A DNA stretch of 64,000 bases. Source: Actinomycetota bacterium (GTDB taxonomy: Bacteria; Actinomycetota; Acidimicrobiia; IMCC26256; VFJJ01). Shown piece by piece: positions 25,975 to 34,983 of this stretch. Position numbers and translations under genes: made by a program. Numbering within the stretch: the stretch's first letter is position 1; each line of letters starts with the position of its first letter. The notes under the pieces are model-generated. The model was not told where the DNA came from. It did no database searches and saw only the letters and a program-made list of their open reading frames with translations. The stretch is from contig VFJJ01000051.1 in NCBI GenBank assembly GCA_009886115.1, positions 62,001 through 126,000 of the forward strand, given 5' to 3'.

Positions 25975-26805
25975 TCACTTCCCGCTGAAGTTCGGCGGTC
26001 GCTTGTCGCGAAAGGCGCTGAAGCCCTCGCGAAAATCGGGGCTCCGCGACGAGAGCTCCATGGCGAAGGCCTCGTTGGCCAGGTGACGTTCGAGATCGAG
26101 GCCCAAACCGGTGTGGATCAACCACTTCGTGAGTCCCAACGCGACGGTCGAGCCGCCAGCCAACCGGAGCGTGAGCTCCTCGGCTGCTGCGAGCACCGCC
26201 GTGTGGTCTCCCGTCACCGACTGTTGCACCAGACCCATGGCGAGGGCTTCGTCTCCCGAGATCCGGCGGCCCAGCATCAGGAGATCCTTGGCCCGCGCCG
26301 CGCCGAGCAGCCGGGGCAACAGCCACGTACCGCCGCTATCGGGGGTGAAGCCCCGGGTCGAGAACGGTTCCCAGAAACGGGCGTCGGCCGCGGTCACGCA
26401 GAAGTCGCTGGCGATGGCCAGGTGGAACCCGACCCCGACGACCCAGCCCTGGACCGCGCACACGATGGGGGCCTGGGTCGAGAGCATCATCGAGATGAGC
26501 CGATGGGCCTGCACCGACAGCCGTCGCTGAATCGACCCGGTTCGGGGCTTGGGCGCATCAGGGTCGGCGGTGTTGCGGGCCACGATGTCGGCTCCGCCGC
26601 AGAAGTTCGGTCCGTTCCCCGTGAGGAGGATCGCCCGGAGGTCGGCGTCCTGCTGGGCGATCTCGAGGGCCGCGACGAGGCCGACCAGCATGGCGTCGTC
26701 GAGCGAGTTCTGCTTGTCGGGCCGGTCGAGCGCGATTCGGAGCACTCCGACGTCGGCGTCGAGTCGAACCTGGAGGCCGGCAGCAGACGAATAGCGCGCA
26801 GTCAT
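25975..26805 (-). CDS. Enoyl-CoA hydratase/isomerase family protein (3)
   Basis: Third crotonase-fold enzyme of the run, 276 aa, less similar to the other two. LLTGNGPNFCGGADIVARN and AVQGWVVGVGFHLAIASDF are the oxyanion-hole segments; TRGFTPDSGGTWLLPRLLG follows. The hydratase Glu pair is replaced (His in GVGFHLA). The C-terminal GFSAFRDKRPPNF is the standard crotonase ending. ATG at 26805; only five bases separate it from the next gene. Confidence 0.9.
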   Translation of the reverse strand: MTARYSSAAGLQVRLDADVGVLRIALDRPDKQNSLDDAMLVGLVAALEIAQQDADLRAILLTGNGPNFCGGADIVARNTADPDAPKPRTGSIQRRLSVQAHRLISMMLSTQAPIVCAVQGWVVGVGFHLAIASDFCVTAADARFWEPFSTRGFTPDSGGTWLLPRLLGAARAKDLLMLGRRISGDEALAMGLVQQSVTGDHTAVLAAAEELTLRLAGGSTVALGLTKWLIHTGLGLDLERHLANEAFAMELSSRSPDFREGFSAFRDKRPPNFSGK

Positions 26806-26850
26806 ACGTCGTCCATCAGGTCTCGGGTCGGCGGGACGGGTCTGGTCATG

Positions 26851-28125
26851 TCAGTGCGGGTATCGCTCGGCGATGGCTTCGAGCGTGCCCTGGAGGGTCG
26901 TCGCGTTGCCCGGCACCTCCGGGAGCCGCACCGCCCCGTGCTCACGCGACGGCAGAAGGATCGTGGCATGGCCGGGCGCCGTCACCACGCCCCGTTGGTT
27001 CACGCCCTGGATCTCGCAGTCGACGGCGGGCCGTCCTCCGTCGGCGAGGTACGTGCGCACGACGGTTCCGCGCATCCAGGTGACGTCACCCACGTAGTTG
27101 AACAGGCGGAACTCGCAGTCGAGCTTCCAGAGCCAGGCGTCGTCGCCCATCCAGTTCGTGCACAGATGGATGAGCCAGGTCTCGCGCATGCGGCCGTAGT
27201 CGAACGTGGTGGGGTTCCCGGACTTCCGGGAGTACGCGGGGTCCCAATGGACGCGCTGCATGACGTCGGGGATGCCCAACTCGTCCTTGTGGTAAAAGCG
27301 CGGGATTCGCTGCCGGTTCTTCCAACCCAGCTTCAGCGCCCGTACGGCGTAGAGGCCCATGCCCATTCCGACGTGCCAGCACACCATGTCGGTGACGGTC
27401 AACGGGCCCTTGACGATGGTGTCGAGGGCATCGCCTTCGTGCACGTCCTCCCACCATCGGGGTTCGGCGCCTCGGGGCTGCTCGGCCGCGTAGGCCGCTT
27501 CGACCTCGGCCAGCAGCTCGTCGGAGACCGGCTCGATGGCGACCGCGTCGTACTTCTTGTTCTCGCGGGCCTTCTCGCGCTGCACGCGAATCATGTTGCG
27601 CAACTGGGCGCAGAGGATCGTGCCGGTCTCGTCGCGAAAGACCTGGGCGGTCCATTCGTGCACCGAGCGACCAGCGAACTCACCGGGCTTGTCGACGACG
27701 CCCACGAGGGCGTTGCGCCGGAAGTTGCGCAGGCCCGGCCGCAGCGGCGCGTACCACTCGCGCACGCTCGACGAGTAGAACGCGTGCACACCTCGGAGCG
27801 GATCGCCCTTCATGAGGTCGCGGTGCTCGTCGGCGACCCTGGTCACCTCGTCCTCGCCGATCAGCGTGTCGCCGCCAACGAGGGGCGGAGGCGCAATGGG
27901 ACCACCCCAACGGCTGGCGGTGGCGTACGCGGGGTCGCACCACAACGGGTTGTCGTCGCCGTAGCACTGGGCGACGATGCGGAAGGCGTCCTCGTTGGGC
28001 CGGAGGTAGTGCGGCGGGGCCGTGTGAGGCTCGGGAATCCCGATCCGTGAACGCAGCCTGGCGACGCCCTCGTCGGTGATCTGCGGCGGAGGCTTGGCGT
28101 CGTCGGTCTGCGCAGCGTCGGCCAT
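26851..28125 (-). CDS. Double-hotdog MaoC-like dehydratase family protein
   Basis: The 424-aa protein has two hotdog halves. The first (about 20-190) includes HYLRPNEDAFRIVAQCYGDD and ALVGVVDKPGEFAGRSV; the second (about 235-420) includes WEDVHEGDALDTIVKGPLTV and FDYGRMRETWLIHLCTNWMG. This layout is seen in actinobacterial steroid- and acyl-CoA-degrading hydratases, where one half is catalytic. I cannot see a clean D/NxxxxH hydratase dyad. ATG at 28125 is the first gene of a minus-strand run that ends with the MFS gene. Confidence 0.8.
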   Translation of the reverse strand: MADAAQTDDAKPPPQITDEGVARLRSRIGIPEPHTAPPHYLRPNEDAFRIVAQCYGDDNPLWCDPAYATASRWGGPIAPPPLVGGDTLIGEDEVTRVADEHRDLMKGDPLRGVHAFYSSSVREWYAPLRPGLRNFRRNALVGVVDKPGEFAGRSVHEWTAQVFRDETGTILCAQLRNMIRVQREKARENKKYDAVAIEPVSDELLAEVEAAYAAEQPRGAEPRWWEDVHEGDALDTIVKGPLTVTDMVCWHVGMGMGLYAVRALKLGWKNRQRIPRFYHKDELGIPDVMQRVHWDPAYSRKSGNPTTFDYGRMRETWLIHLCTNWMGDDAWLWKLDCEFRLFNYVGDVTWMRGTVVRTYLADGGRPAVDCEIQGVNQRGVVTAPGHATILLPSREHGAVRLPEVPGNATTLQGTLEAIAERYPH

Positions 28126-28241
28126 GGCCCATCTTGATCCGGGAACCCCCGAGATGCGAAACCGGCTCGAACCGCGTCCTGCAGCCGAGTCCCGCCGATG
28201 AAGCCGGCGATTGCCGGTCGGATGCCGCCCTCGACGAGCGT

Positions 28242-29108
28242 TCAGGGAGGAGGCTCGACGGGCACCAGCTCGAGCGAGCGCACGTCGAGGACGCCCCAAG
28301 CCCGCATGTCGCCCTCGAGGTCGCTGGCGAAGCCCTCGAGCCGAGGCCGAGCCCGAGACTGGGGCCGAGCCTGCGCCACCGTCACGGACGGTTCGGGAGC
28401 GCCGAAGCCTCGGGATCGAGCGTCGTGGGAGAGCTCGAGCGACTGGCGGAGGTGCCAGTGCCCGTGCACGAGCAGCTCCGGACGGGTCGCGTCGACAGCC
28501 TCCTGCACCAGGGTGCGGTTCTGGCGGGCCCGAGCGAGATCGTCAGCCGGCAGGGGCATGTCGGCCCGTACGCCGATCCCGATGGGTACGTCGTGGGTCA
28601 GCAGGAGATCGAGCGGATCGTCGCCGAGCCGGGCGACATCGGCTGGGGTCGTCGTCTCACCCGTCCACCAGTTCACACCCAGCGTGCGAAGGCGCCAGTC
28701 GATCGAGAAGGCCCCGCCGAGCGCCCCGATCCGTCGCCCCTGCCAGGTCCAGCGAGCCCCCCGGGGAACCCAGTGGACGTGCCGGCTGATCTCCAGGAAG
28801 GGGGCTGTCGCCTCGTCCTGCGGGGGACGTCGAGCAGCCAGCGCCTCGAGCTCGTCGTGGTTCTCGTGGTTGCCGTCGAGCCAGTACAGGGGGATGTCGA
28901 GGTGCGCGGTGACCTTCTCGACCCGCTCGAGGAACAGGCGGCCCCGCTCGGTGTGGGGCCAGTAGCCGAAATCGCCGAGCTGCACGATGGTCTGGCATTC
29001 ATAGTGGCGGGCCAGCACTGCGAGCATCGCCACCCACTTGACGTTCCCGTGGGTGTCGCCGGCGAGGAGCACGCGCTCCGGATCCGGGTGCTGGAGTGGG
29101 ATCGTCAC
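28242..29108 (-). CDS. Metallophosphoesterase
   Basis: Calcineurin-like phosphoesterase of 288 aa. All metal and catalytic motifs are present in order: LLAGDTHGN, VQLGDFGYWPH, DGNHENHDE, LTHDVP and VHGHWHLRQ. The substrate (nucleotide, phosphodiester or protein phosphate) is not predictable. GTG at 29108 is chosen because it begins just before the first motif; the open frame upstream overlaps the divergent SDR gene and has no family similarity. Confidence 0.9.
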   Translation of the reverse strand: MTIPLQHPDPERVLLAGDTHGNVKWVAMLAVLARHYECQTIVQLGDFGYWPHTERGRLFLERVEKVTAHLDIPLYWLDGNHENHDELEALAARRPPQDEATAPFLEISRHVHWVPRGARWTWQGRRIGALGGAFSIDWRLRTLGVNWWTGETTTPADVARLGDDPLDLLLTHDVPIGIGVRADMPLPADDLARARQNRTLVQEAVDATRPELLVHGHWHLRQSLELSHDARSRGFGAPEPSVTVAQARPQSRARPRLEGFASDLEGDMRAWGVLDVRSLELVPVEPPP

Positions 29109-29220
29109 TCCCCCATCGTGCCAGGCGGGCGCAGCGTCGAGGCGCCAGGCCAGAATGCGGCCGTCGAATCCAGCAGACGCTGGCTCGGCTCGCTCGAACG
29201 GCTCGCACAGGGGGACGGTC

Positions 29221-30066
29221 ATGGGACTGCTCGACGGCAAGGTGGCGCTCATCACGGGTGGGGCGAGGGGGCAGGGCCGCAGCCACGCCATGGCGTTGGC
29301 TCGCGAGGGCGCCGACATCGCCGTGTGCGACATCTCGACCAAGCCCCGCACCACGTTCTACGACGGCCCGACCGCCGCCGACTTGAAGGAGACCGAACGG
29401 CTCGTGCACGAGCTCGACCGGCGATGCGTCGCGATGGAGGCCGACGTCACCGACCGGGTCGCGCTGGGCCGCTTCGTCGATGCCACCGTCGAGCAGCTCG
29501 GACACATCGACATCGTCTGCGCCAACGCCGGCATCGTCTCGTACAACAGCTTCTGGGAGACCACCGACGAGCAGTGGGACGACACCATCGCCACCAACAT
29601 GACCGGGGTGTGGAACACCGTGCGGGCCTGTGCCCGCCACATGATCGCCGCGGGTCGCGGCGGGTCGATGGTGCTCACGTCGTCGGTGGCAGCCTTCACA
29701 CCGGCGCCCGGGGCCTCGGCCTACGTGGCGTCGAAGAACGGTGTGGTGGGCATCATGAAGTCGGCGGCCGTCGAGTTGGCCCAGTTCAACATCCGGGTGA
29801 ACTCGATCCACCCGTGCACCGTCAACACGCCGATGGTGATCAACCAGCCGACCCGTGACATGTTCGGCGGCCGCTCCGGCGTCACCCACGCCGACGTCGA
29901 GCCGGCCATGCAGGCACTGGTGCTCCTGCCCCAGACCATGGCCGAGCCCGAGGACATGTCGGCGGCGGTGCTCTACCTCGTCTCCGACGCGGGACGGGCC
30001 GTCACCGGCGTGGCCCTGCCGGTCGACCTCGGCATGCAACTCGTCCCCCCGGGCGGCTGGCGCTGA
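29221..30066 (+). CDS. Mycofactocin-coupled-type SDR oxidoreductase
   Basis: Short-chain dehydrogenase of 281 aa. The start MGLLDGKVALITGGARGQGR plus DIAVCDI and the long insertion around TFYDGPTAADLKETERLVHE are hallmarks of the mycofactocin-dependent SDR group, whose NAD is not released. Catalytic residues: NAG (CANAGI), Ser (LTSSVAA), YVASK. Redox exchange would need mycofactocin biosynthesis genes, which are not in the window. Adjacent amidohydrolase and CoxL-like genes suggest alcohol/aldehyde oxidation in the same pathway. Confidence 0.88.
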   Translation: MGLLDGKVALITGGARGQGRSHAMALAREGADIAVCDISTKPRTTFYDGPTAADLKETERLVHELDRRCVAMEADVTDRVALGRFVDATVEQLGHIDIVCANAGIVSYNSFWETTDEQWDDTIATNMTGVWNTVRACARHMIAAGRGGSMVLTSSVAAFTPAPGASAYVASKNGVVGIMKSAAVELAQFNIRVNSIHPCTVNTPMVINQPTRDMFGGRSGVTHADVEPAMQALVLLPQTMAEPEDMSAAVLYLVSDAGRAVTGVALPVDLGMQLVPPGGWR

Positions 30067-30079
30067 CCAAAAACGCCTG

Positions 30080-30126
30080 AAATTTGTGCAGAAAACGTCG
30101 CCTGGCGACGTTTTCTGCACAAATTT
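30080..30126. terminator. 47-bp perfect palindrome between convergent genes
   Basis: Two 23-bp arms (30080-30102 and 30104-30126) are perfect reverse complements around one base. The sequence is far more A+T-rich than its surroundings: the outer ends are AAATTT and the centre is GTCGCCTGGCGAC. It fills the gap between the SDR stop (30066) and the amidohydrolase stop (30135). A hairpin with A/T-rich outer stem would end transcription in both directions. Confidence 0.75.
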
Positions 30127-30134
30127 GGGAGGGG

Positions 30135-31256
30135 TCAGAGTCCAAGTCCGTAGAGGCGCATGGCGTTGCCGGCCAGGACGGCGTGACGGTCGACGCTCGC
30201 CAGCGTCGCCGTGGATGCCTGGATGGTCTTCCACGACGCGGGCCAGTCGGTGCTGATGTGCGGGTAGTCGCTCGACCAGAGCACGCGCTCGGCGCCGATC
30301 TGGCTCAGCAGGCCCAGGCCGACGCTGTCGGTGATGTACGTGAGGTGCACGTGGCGCTCGACGTATGCCGAAGGAATGTCGCGGATCGTGAACGTCGACA
30401 CCGGCGCCAGACGTCGGTAGTTGTTGTCGATCTGCTCCTTGAAGTACGGGATCCAGCCGCAGTCGACCTCGGCGACGACGAGATCGAGCGCAGGGAACCG
30501 GTCGAACACCCCGGCGAAGATCAGCTGCACGATGCGGTTCGGGGCGTCGAAGAACCGTCCGTATCCGGGCAGTGCGCTGCGGTGGGCAGAGGGCATGGTC
30601 TCCGACAGGCTCACGTGGATGTGCAACGGCGTGCCCGCCTCGGCGAGCAGTCCCCACACGGCGTCGTCGGCCGAATCGATCTCCAACGATCCGTTGGGGT
30701 AGCAGCCCATCACGACCCCGGCGATCCCGGGCAGGGAAAGTGCCCGCTCGGCCTCGGCCACGGCGTCGGCCACTCCCCGGTTGGCGAGCAGGGCAAGGCC
30801 CAACAGGCGATCGGGTGCGCCCGTGCAGTACTCGGACAGCCAGTCGTTGTAGGCCCGAACGCACGCCAGGTGGAACTCGGGATCACGGTTGGCGAAGATG
30901 CTCTGCGAGATGCGCGGCGTGGGATACAGCACCTCGGCGTCGACCCCGTCGGCGTCCTGTTCGCGCAGACGGGCACGAGGATCGGCTCCGCCCTTGGCGA
31001 TGTCGTCGTAGCGCACCCAGGCCCGCATGTCCTCCGGACGCTTGCCCGCCACAGCGTTCATCCCGAAGTTGATGGGGTCGGCACAGCCTTCGAGGATCCA
31101 GGCGTCGCCCTGGTCGAGGTGCTCCATCCGGGGTGCCCGGCCGGCGAAGCGCGCGGGCACCCGATCGGTCCAGACGTCGGGCGGCTCGTTCACGTGGGAG
31201 TCGGCCGAGATCAGGCGGTACGACCGGGTGGTCGCGCCTGCCGAGGGGATGCTCAT
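30135..31256 (-). CDS. Amidohydrolase family 2 metal-dependent hydrolase
   Basis: TIM-barrel amidohydrolase/decarboxylase, 373 aa, of the same family as 16,974-18,167 but only distantly similar. Metal-site motifs: ISADSHVNEPPDVW, HIHVSLSET and SSDYPHISTDWP. ATG at 31256 overlaps the stop of the CoxL-like gene as ATGA, so it is the downstream member of that operon. The pairing with a molybdenum hydroxylase suggests ring hydroxylation followed by hydrolysis or decarboxylation; this is inference. Confidence 0.88.
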   Translation of the reverse strand: MSIPSAGATTRSYRLISADSHVNEPPDVWTDRVPARFAGRAPRMEHLDQGDAWILEGCADPINFGMNAVAGKRPEDMRAWVRYDDIAKGGADPRARLREQDADGVDAEVLYPTPRISQSIFANRDPEFHLACVRAYNDWLSEYCTGAPDRLLGLALLANRGVADAVAEAERALSLPGIAGVVMGCYPNGSLEIDSADDAVWGLLAEAGTPLHIHVSLSETMPSAHRSALPGYGRFFDAPNRIVQLIFAGVFDRFPALDLVVAEVDCGWIPYFKEQIDNNYRRLAPVSTFTIRDIPSAYVERHVHLTYITDSVGLGLLSQIGAERVLWSSDYPHISTDWPASWKTIQASTATLASVDRHAVLAGNAMRLYGLGL

Positions 31257-33577
31257 GGGGAAGCCTCCAAGATGGCCGTCCACACCCGGAGGGGGGAGAG
31301 CGGTAGGTCGATGTGGGCGACGCCCAGATGGGCGAGCGCGTCGATGACGGCGTTGTGCACCGCGGGCGTGGCCCCCACGGCACCCGACTCACCGATCCCC
31401 TTGACGCCCAGGGGGTTCATGGTTGTCGCGGTGGTGAAAGCCACCGTCTCGATGCTCGGGACGTCGGCAGCCGATGGGAGGAGGTAGTCGGCGAAGCTCG
31501 TGCTGCGGGGATTGCCCATCGCGTCGTACACCATCTCCTCCAACAATGCCTGCCCGATCCCCTGCACGACCCCGCCGTGGACCTGGCCTTCGAAGCCCGC
31601 AGGGTCGAGGATGGTACCGGCGTCGTCACAGGCGACGAAGCGCACGAGCCGCACGGCGCCCGTCTCGACGTCGACCTCGACCACGGCGAGATGGGCGCCC
31701 GAGGTGTACGCGGCCTGGGTGGGCTCGAAGCGGATGCTCTCGCACAGCGACGCCGGGCTGCCGACCCCGGCGCCGGCCGTAGCCGACGCGTCCCCGGGCT
31801 CATCGTCGGATGCCACCTCGAACAGACCTACCGAAACAGCGGGCGTTCCGGCGACGTGGAACACCATACGTCCCTTGGCGTACACCACATCGACCGGCGC
31901 GGCTTCGAGCCGTGCCGCAGCCCGGAGCCGGGCTCGCTCCAACAGCCCTTCGACAGCCGCGGCCACGGCCGGTCCGCCGGTCTGTGCCGAGCGCGATCCC
32001 GCTGTGACCGTCCCGGTCGGCGTGTGATCGCTGTCGCCGCCGCGCACGGTCACTGCCGTGGACGCCACCCCCAGGCGGTCGGCGACGATCGCCGCATACA
32101 TGGCGGCGTGATCCTGACCGTGCGGGCTGGTGCCCGTGGTCACCTCGACCGAGCCGTCAGCGCCGAGCTCGACCGTGGCGTGCTCGGGCGTGTTCGAGAA
32201 CGAGGTGACCTCCACGTACGACGCCACGCCGATTCCGAGAAGTCGGTGGTGCTGCTGGGGATCGCCGCGCCGCTGGGCCTGCTCGGCCCGGAGCGCCTCG
32301 TAGCCCACGGCCGTCGTGACGAGCCGGAGCATCTCGGGATAGTCGCCGCTGTCGTACACGGCACCGGTCGGCGTGGTCGCAGGCATGGTGGCGGGGCCGA
32401 GCAGGTTCCGGTGCCGCACCTCCACCGGATCGAGGCCCACCAGCGCGGCGAACCCGTCGACGGCCCGCTCGATGGCTGCGGTGGCCTCGGGCCGTCCCGC
32501 TCCCCGGTAGGCGACCGTCGGCGCCGTGTTCGTGGTCACCGACCGACCGTCGAATTCGATCGCAGGGATGCCGTAGCACCCCGGCTGCATGTGACGCACC
32601 ATGAACGGGATGAACGACGCGATCCGAGGGTACGCCCCGGCGTCTTGCACCACACCGAGGCGATAGGCCTCGAGGGTGCCGTCGCGCCGACCGCCCAGGG
32701 CCACCTCGTGCACCTGGCCCCGGCCGTGGCCGAGGCCCACCGTGGCCTCGGAGCGGCTCTCGACCCACACCACCGGCCGCCCGAGCACGAGGGCCAGATG
32801 GCACACCAGGATCTCTTCCGGATGCGGAAAGGCCTTGGCGCCAAAGGCTCCGCCGACATCGGGGCAGACCACGCGCACGGTGTCGGGCCCGATCCCGAGC
32901 GCGGACGCGATGCGGTCTCGTACCGGGTGCGGACCCTGGGCCGAGATCCACACCGTGAGGCGACCATCGGCCGAGACCTGCGGCGGCACCGCCAGCACCG
33001 AACGCGACTCGATGGGAGAGGCGGCGAGACGCTGGTTGACGAGCCGGGTGGTGAACACCACGTCGCACGCATCGAGATCGACGGGGCCGGTCAGGCTCGG
33101 GACGCTGAACACGATGTTGGTACCGGCGCCGTCGTGCACGAGCGCGCTGTCACGCAGTGCGTCGGCCACGGCGACGACGGCCGTAAGGGGTCCGATGTCG
33201 ACGATCACCGCCTCGGAAGCGTCGAGCGCGGCGGCGCGGGTCTCGGCCACGACCACGGCGACAGCCTCACCCACGAAGCGGACCGTGTCGGTCGCCAGCA
33301 CGGGCCGCACCATCGCCTGGTTCAGCGCCGCGGGCTCGGGCACGATCGGCGCCAGCCCGCACTCGGGTCCGGTCATGACGTGCACGACCCCGGGGCGGGC
33401 GCGAGCATCGTCGACCCCGACGCCCAGGAGCCGTCCGTGGGCCACGGGCGAGCGCACGAACACGGCGTGGAGCACGCCCTCGGCGTGGGCCCGGTTCTCG
33501 ACGAAGGAGCCTTCTCCTCGCACCAGTCGCTCGGCGGCGCTGCTTCGACCCGACGATCGGCGTGCAGAGACGCTCAC
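31253..33577 (-). CDS. Molybdenum hydroxylase large subunit (form-II CoxL-like)
   Basis: Xanthine dehydrogenase-family molybdopterin-binding subunit, about 774 aa. It opens with ERLVRGEGSFVENRAHAEGV and holds PDVGGAFGAKAFPHPEE. The active-site loop is AYRGAGR, which separates form-II (OMP) proteins from true CO dehydrogenase (AYxCSFR). GVKGIGESGAVG near the end carries the catalytic Glu. The partner FAD and 2Fe-2S subunits are not next to it. GTG at 33577 is the best start; a GTG 12 codons upstream is possible. Confidence 0.88.
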   Translation of the reverse strand: MSVSARRSSGRSSAAERLVRGEGSFVENRAHAEGVLHAVFVRSPVAHGRLLGVGVDDARARPGVVHVMTGPECGLAPIVPEPAALNQAMVRPVLATDTVRFVGEAVAVVVAETRAAALDASEAVIVDIGPLTAVVAVADALRDSALVHDGAGTNIVFSVPSLTGPVDLDACDVVFTTRLVNQRLAASPIESRSVLAVPPQVSADGRLTVWISAQGPHPVRDRIASALGIGPDTVRVVCPDVGGAFGAKAFPHPEEILVCHLALVLGRPVVWVESRSEATVGLGHGRGQVHEVALGGRRDGTLEAYRLGVVQDAGAYPRIASFIPFMVRHMQPGCYGIPAIEFDGRSVTTNTAPTVAYRGAGRPEATAAIERAVDGFAALVGLDPVEVRHRNLLGPATMPATTPTGAVYDSGDYPEMLRLVTTAVGYEALRAEQAQRRGDPQQHHRLLGIGVASYVEVTSFSNTPEHATVELGADGSVEVTTGTSPHGQDHAAMYAAIVADRLGVASTAVTVRGGDSDHTPTGTVTAGSRSAQTGGPAVAAAVEGLLERARLRAAARLEAAPVDVVYAKGRMVFHVAGTPAVSVGLFEVASDDEPGDASATAGAGVGSPASLCESIRFEPTQAAYTSGAHLAVVEVDVETGAVRLVRFVACDDAGTILDPAGFEGQVHGGVVQGIGQALLEEMVYDAMGNPRSTSFADYLLPSAADVPSIETVAFTTATTMNPLGVKGIGESGAVGATPAVHNAVIDALAHLGVAHIDLPLSPLRVWTAILEASP

Positions 33578-33632
33578 CGGCCGCGCGCTTCGACACAGAG
33601 CTGAGGTGGCAACGAGCGTGCCGAAACGACGG

Positions 33633-34409
33633 TCATGCGGGGATGAACGTCTGCACCGAGATGCCGAGGCCACCGTCGACGACCACGACCTGACCGGTCA
33701 CGTACCGGGCCGCATCGGACATGAGGAACACCACGACGGGGGCGATGTCGTCGGCCGTGCCCGTACGGCGCAAGGGGACCACGGGATGGCGCCGGGCCTG
33801 CACGGCCGGATCGGAGCTGCCCGGCGTGAACCGGGTGCCTCCGACGAGGCCAGGGGCGACGGCATTGACCCGAATGCCGAGCGGGCCCCATTCGAGCGCC
33901 ATCTGCTGGGTGAGCGCGACCACCCCGGCCTTGGCTGCGCTGTACGAGCCCGATCCGGGCGCGGGTGCGATGGCCACGAGCGACGCCAGTTTGACGACGA
34001 CACCGCCCGACGCCACGAGCGCGGGCTGGGCGGCCTGTGCACACAGGAACATCGAGGTGAGATCGACCCGCAGCGCGGTGTCCCACGCGTCGAGCGTGAG
34101 ATCGACCAGGGCGCCGCCGCGCACGATCCCCACGTTGTTCACCAGGCCGGTGAGACGCCCACCGTGACCTTCGATCGCTCGGGCCACGACGTCGCGAGCG
34201 CCCTCGAGCATCGTCACGTCGCCGATGACCACCGTGGCCGTGCCGCCGCCTGCTCGGATCGCCTCCGCGGTCCCGGCGGCACCGGCGGCATCGATGTCGT
34301 TGACGGCCACGGCGGCCCCCGCGCCGGCACAGGCCCGGGCGATAGCGGCGCCGATGCCCGATCCGGCGCCGGTCACCAGCACCGCCGCGCCCGTCATCGT
34401 GTCATGCAC
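33633..34409 (-). CDS. SDR family oxidoreductase
   Basis: Classical SDR of 258 aa: VLVTGAGSGIGAAIARA (cofactor), NNVGIV where most have NNAG, Ser in KLASLVA, and YSAAK. The C-terminus VTGQVVVVDGGLG is standard. GTG at 34409 lies five bases after GGAGG, inside the end of the DUF35 gene, so I prefer it over the in-frame ATG at 34421. In this cluster it is a candidate 3-hydroxyacyl-CoA or alcohol dehydrogenase. Confidence 0.9.
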   Translation of the reverse strand: MHDTMTGAAVLVTGAGSGIGAAIARACAGAGAAVAVNDIDAAGAAGTAEAIRAGGGTATVVIGDVTMLEGARDVVARAIEGHGGRLTGLVNNVGIVRGGALVDLTLDAWDTALRVDLTSMFLCAQAAQPALVASGGVVVKLASLVAIAPAPGSGSYSAAKAGVVALTQQMALEWGPLGIRVNAVAPGLVGGTRFTPGSSDPAVQARRHPVVPLRRTGTADDIAPVVVFLMSDAARYVTGQVVVVDGGLGISVQTFIPA

Positions 34410-34983
34410 CGGTTCCTCCATCGCCTGCTCCGACGGGTTCCGCCGAAGCCTGAGAGGCCGCAGAGGCCGCCGAGGCCGCCGAGGCCGGGGCTACCCCCGC
34501 TACCCCGGCAACCCCAGCTACCACACGGAATCGCAGCTCGGTCCATTCGCCGTGGTCGTGGTGGAAGGCCTCCACCGCGGCGCCGATCGCGCTCCGCTCC
34601 TCGGGCTCGACCCGGCCCACGACCCGGCATCCGTCGTCGAGCTCGACGGTGGCCACGACGTACGGGACGTCGGCGGCAAACGCATCGGAGAACGCCCTGT
34701 GCACCCGCACCTGCGAGTAGACGACACCACGTCCGCTCGACTCGACGATCGACGAGCCGACACCGCCGCACCACGGACAGCCCGGCATCGGCGGGAACCG
34801 TACCCGCCGACACTCGACGTCCTCGCAGCGTTGCAGGAGCAAGCGATGGGCCCGCAGCCCGGCCCAGTAGAACGCACTGTCCTCGTCGACCACCGGAGGC
34901 GTGACCCGCGTGACCGGCGTGGCTCCAGAGAGCCGGGCGGCTCCAGGGGGCTGAGCGCCCGGCGGGGGTGCAGCCGTGGCCAT
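34402..34983 (-). CDS. DUF35/OB-fold zinc-ribbon protein
   Basis: The 193-aa protein has the rubredoxin-like zinc ribbon (CEDVECRRVRFPPMPGCPWC) followed by an OB-fold (GRGVVYSQVRVHRAF and VELDDGCRVVGRVEP). DUF35 proteins bind thiolase-like partners, for example the ChsH2-Ltp2 steroid aldolase, so a partnership with the thiolase-like gene at 39,424 is plausible. The last ~35 residues are low-complexity VAGVAGV and ASAASAASAAS repeats encoded by GCC-rich 9-bp units. ATG at 34983 overlaps the crotonase stop. Confidence 0.85.
   Translation of the reverse strand: MATAAPPPGAQPPGAARLSGATPVTRVTPPVVDEDSAFYWAGLRAHRLLLQRCEDVECRRVRFPPMPGCPWCGGVGSSIVESSGRGVVYSQVRVHRAFSDAFAADVPYVVATVELDDGCRVVGRVEPEERSAIGAAVEAFHHDHGEWTELRFRVVAGVAGVAGVAPASAASAASAASQASAEPVGAGDGGTGA

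Noticed and set aside
31313..33604. 763-codon forward frame opposite the CoxL-like gene
   Set aside because: Composition is His/Arg/Gly-rich antisense shadow; the reverse-strand molybdenum hydroxylase has all expected motifs.
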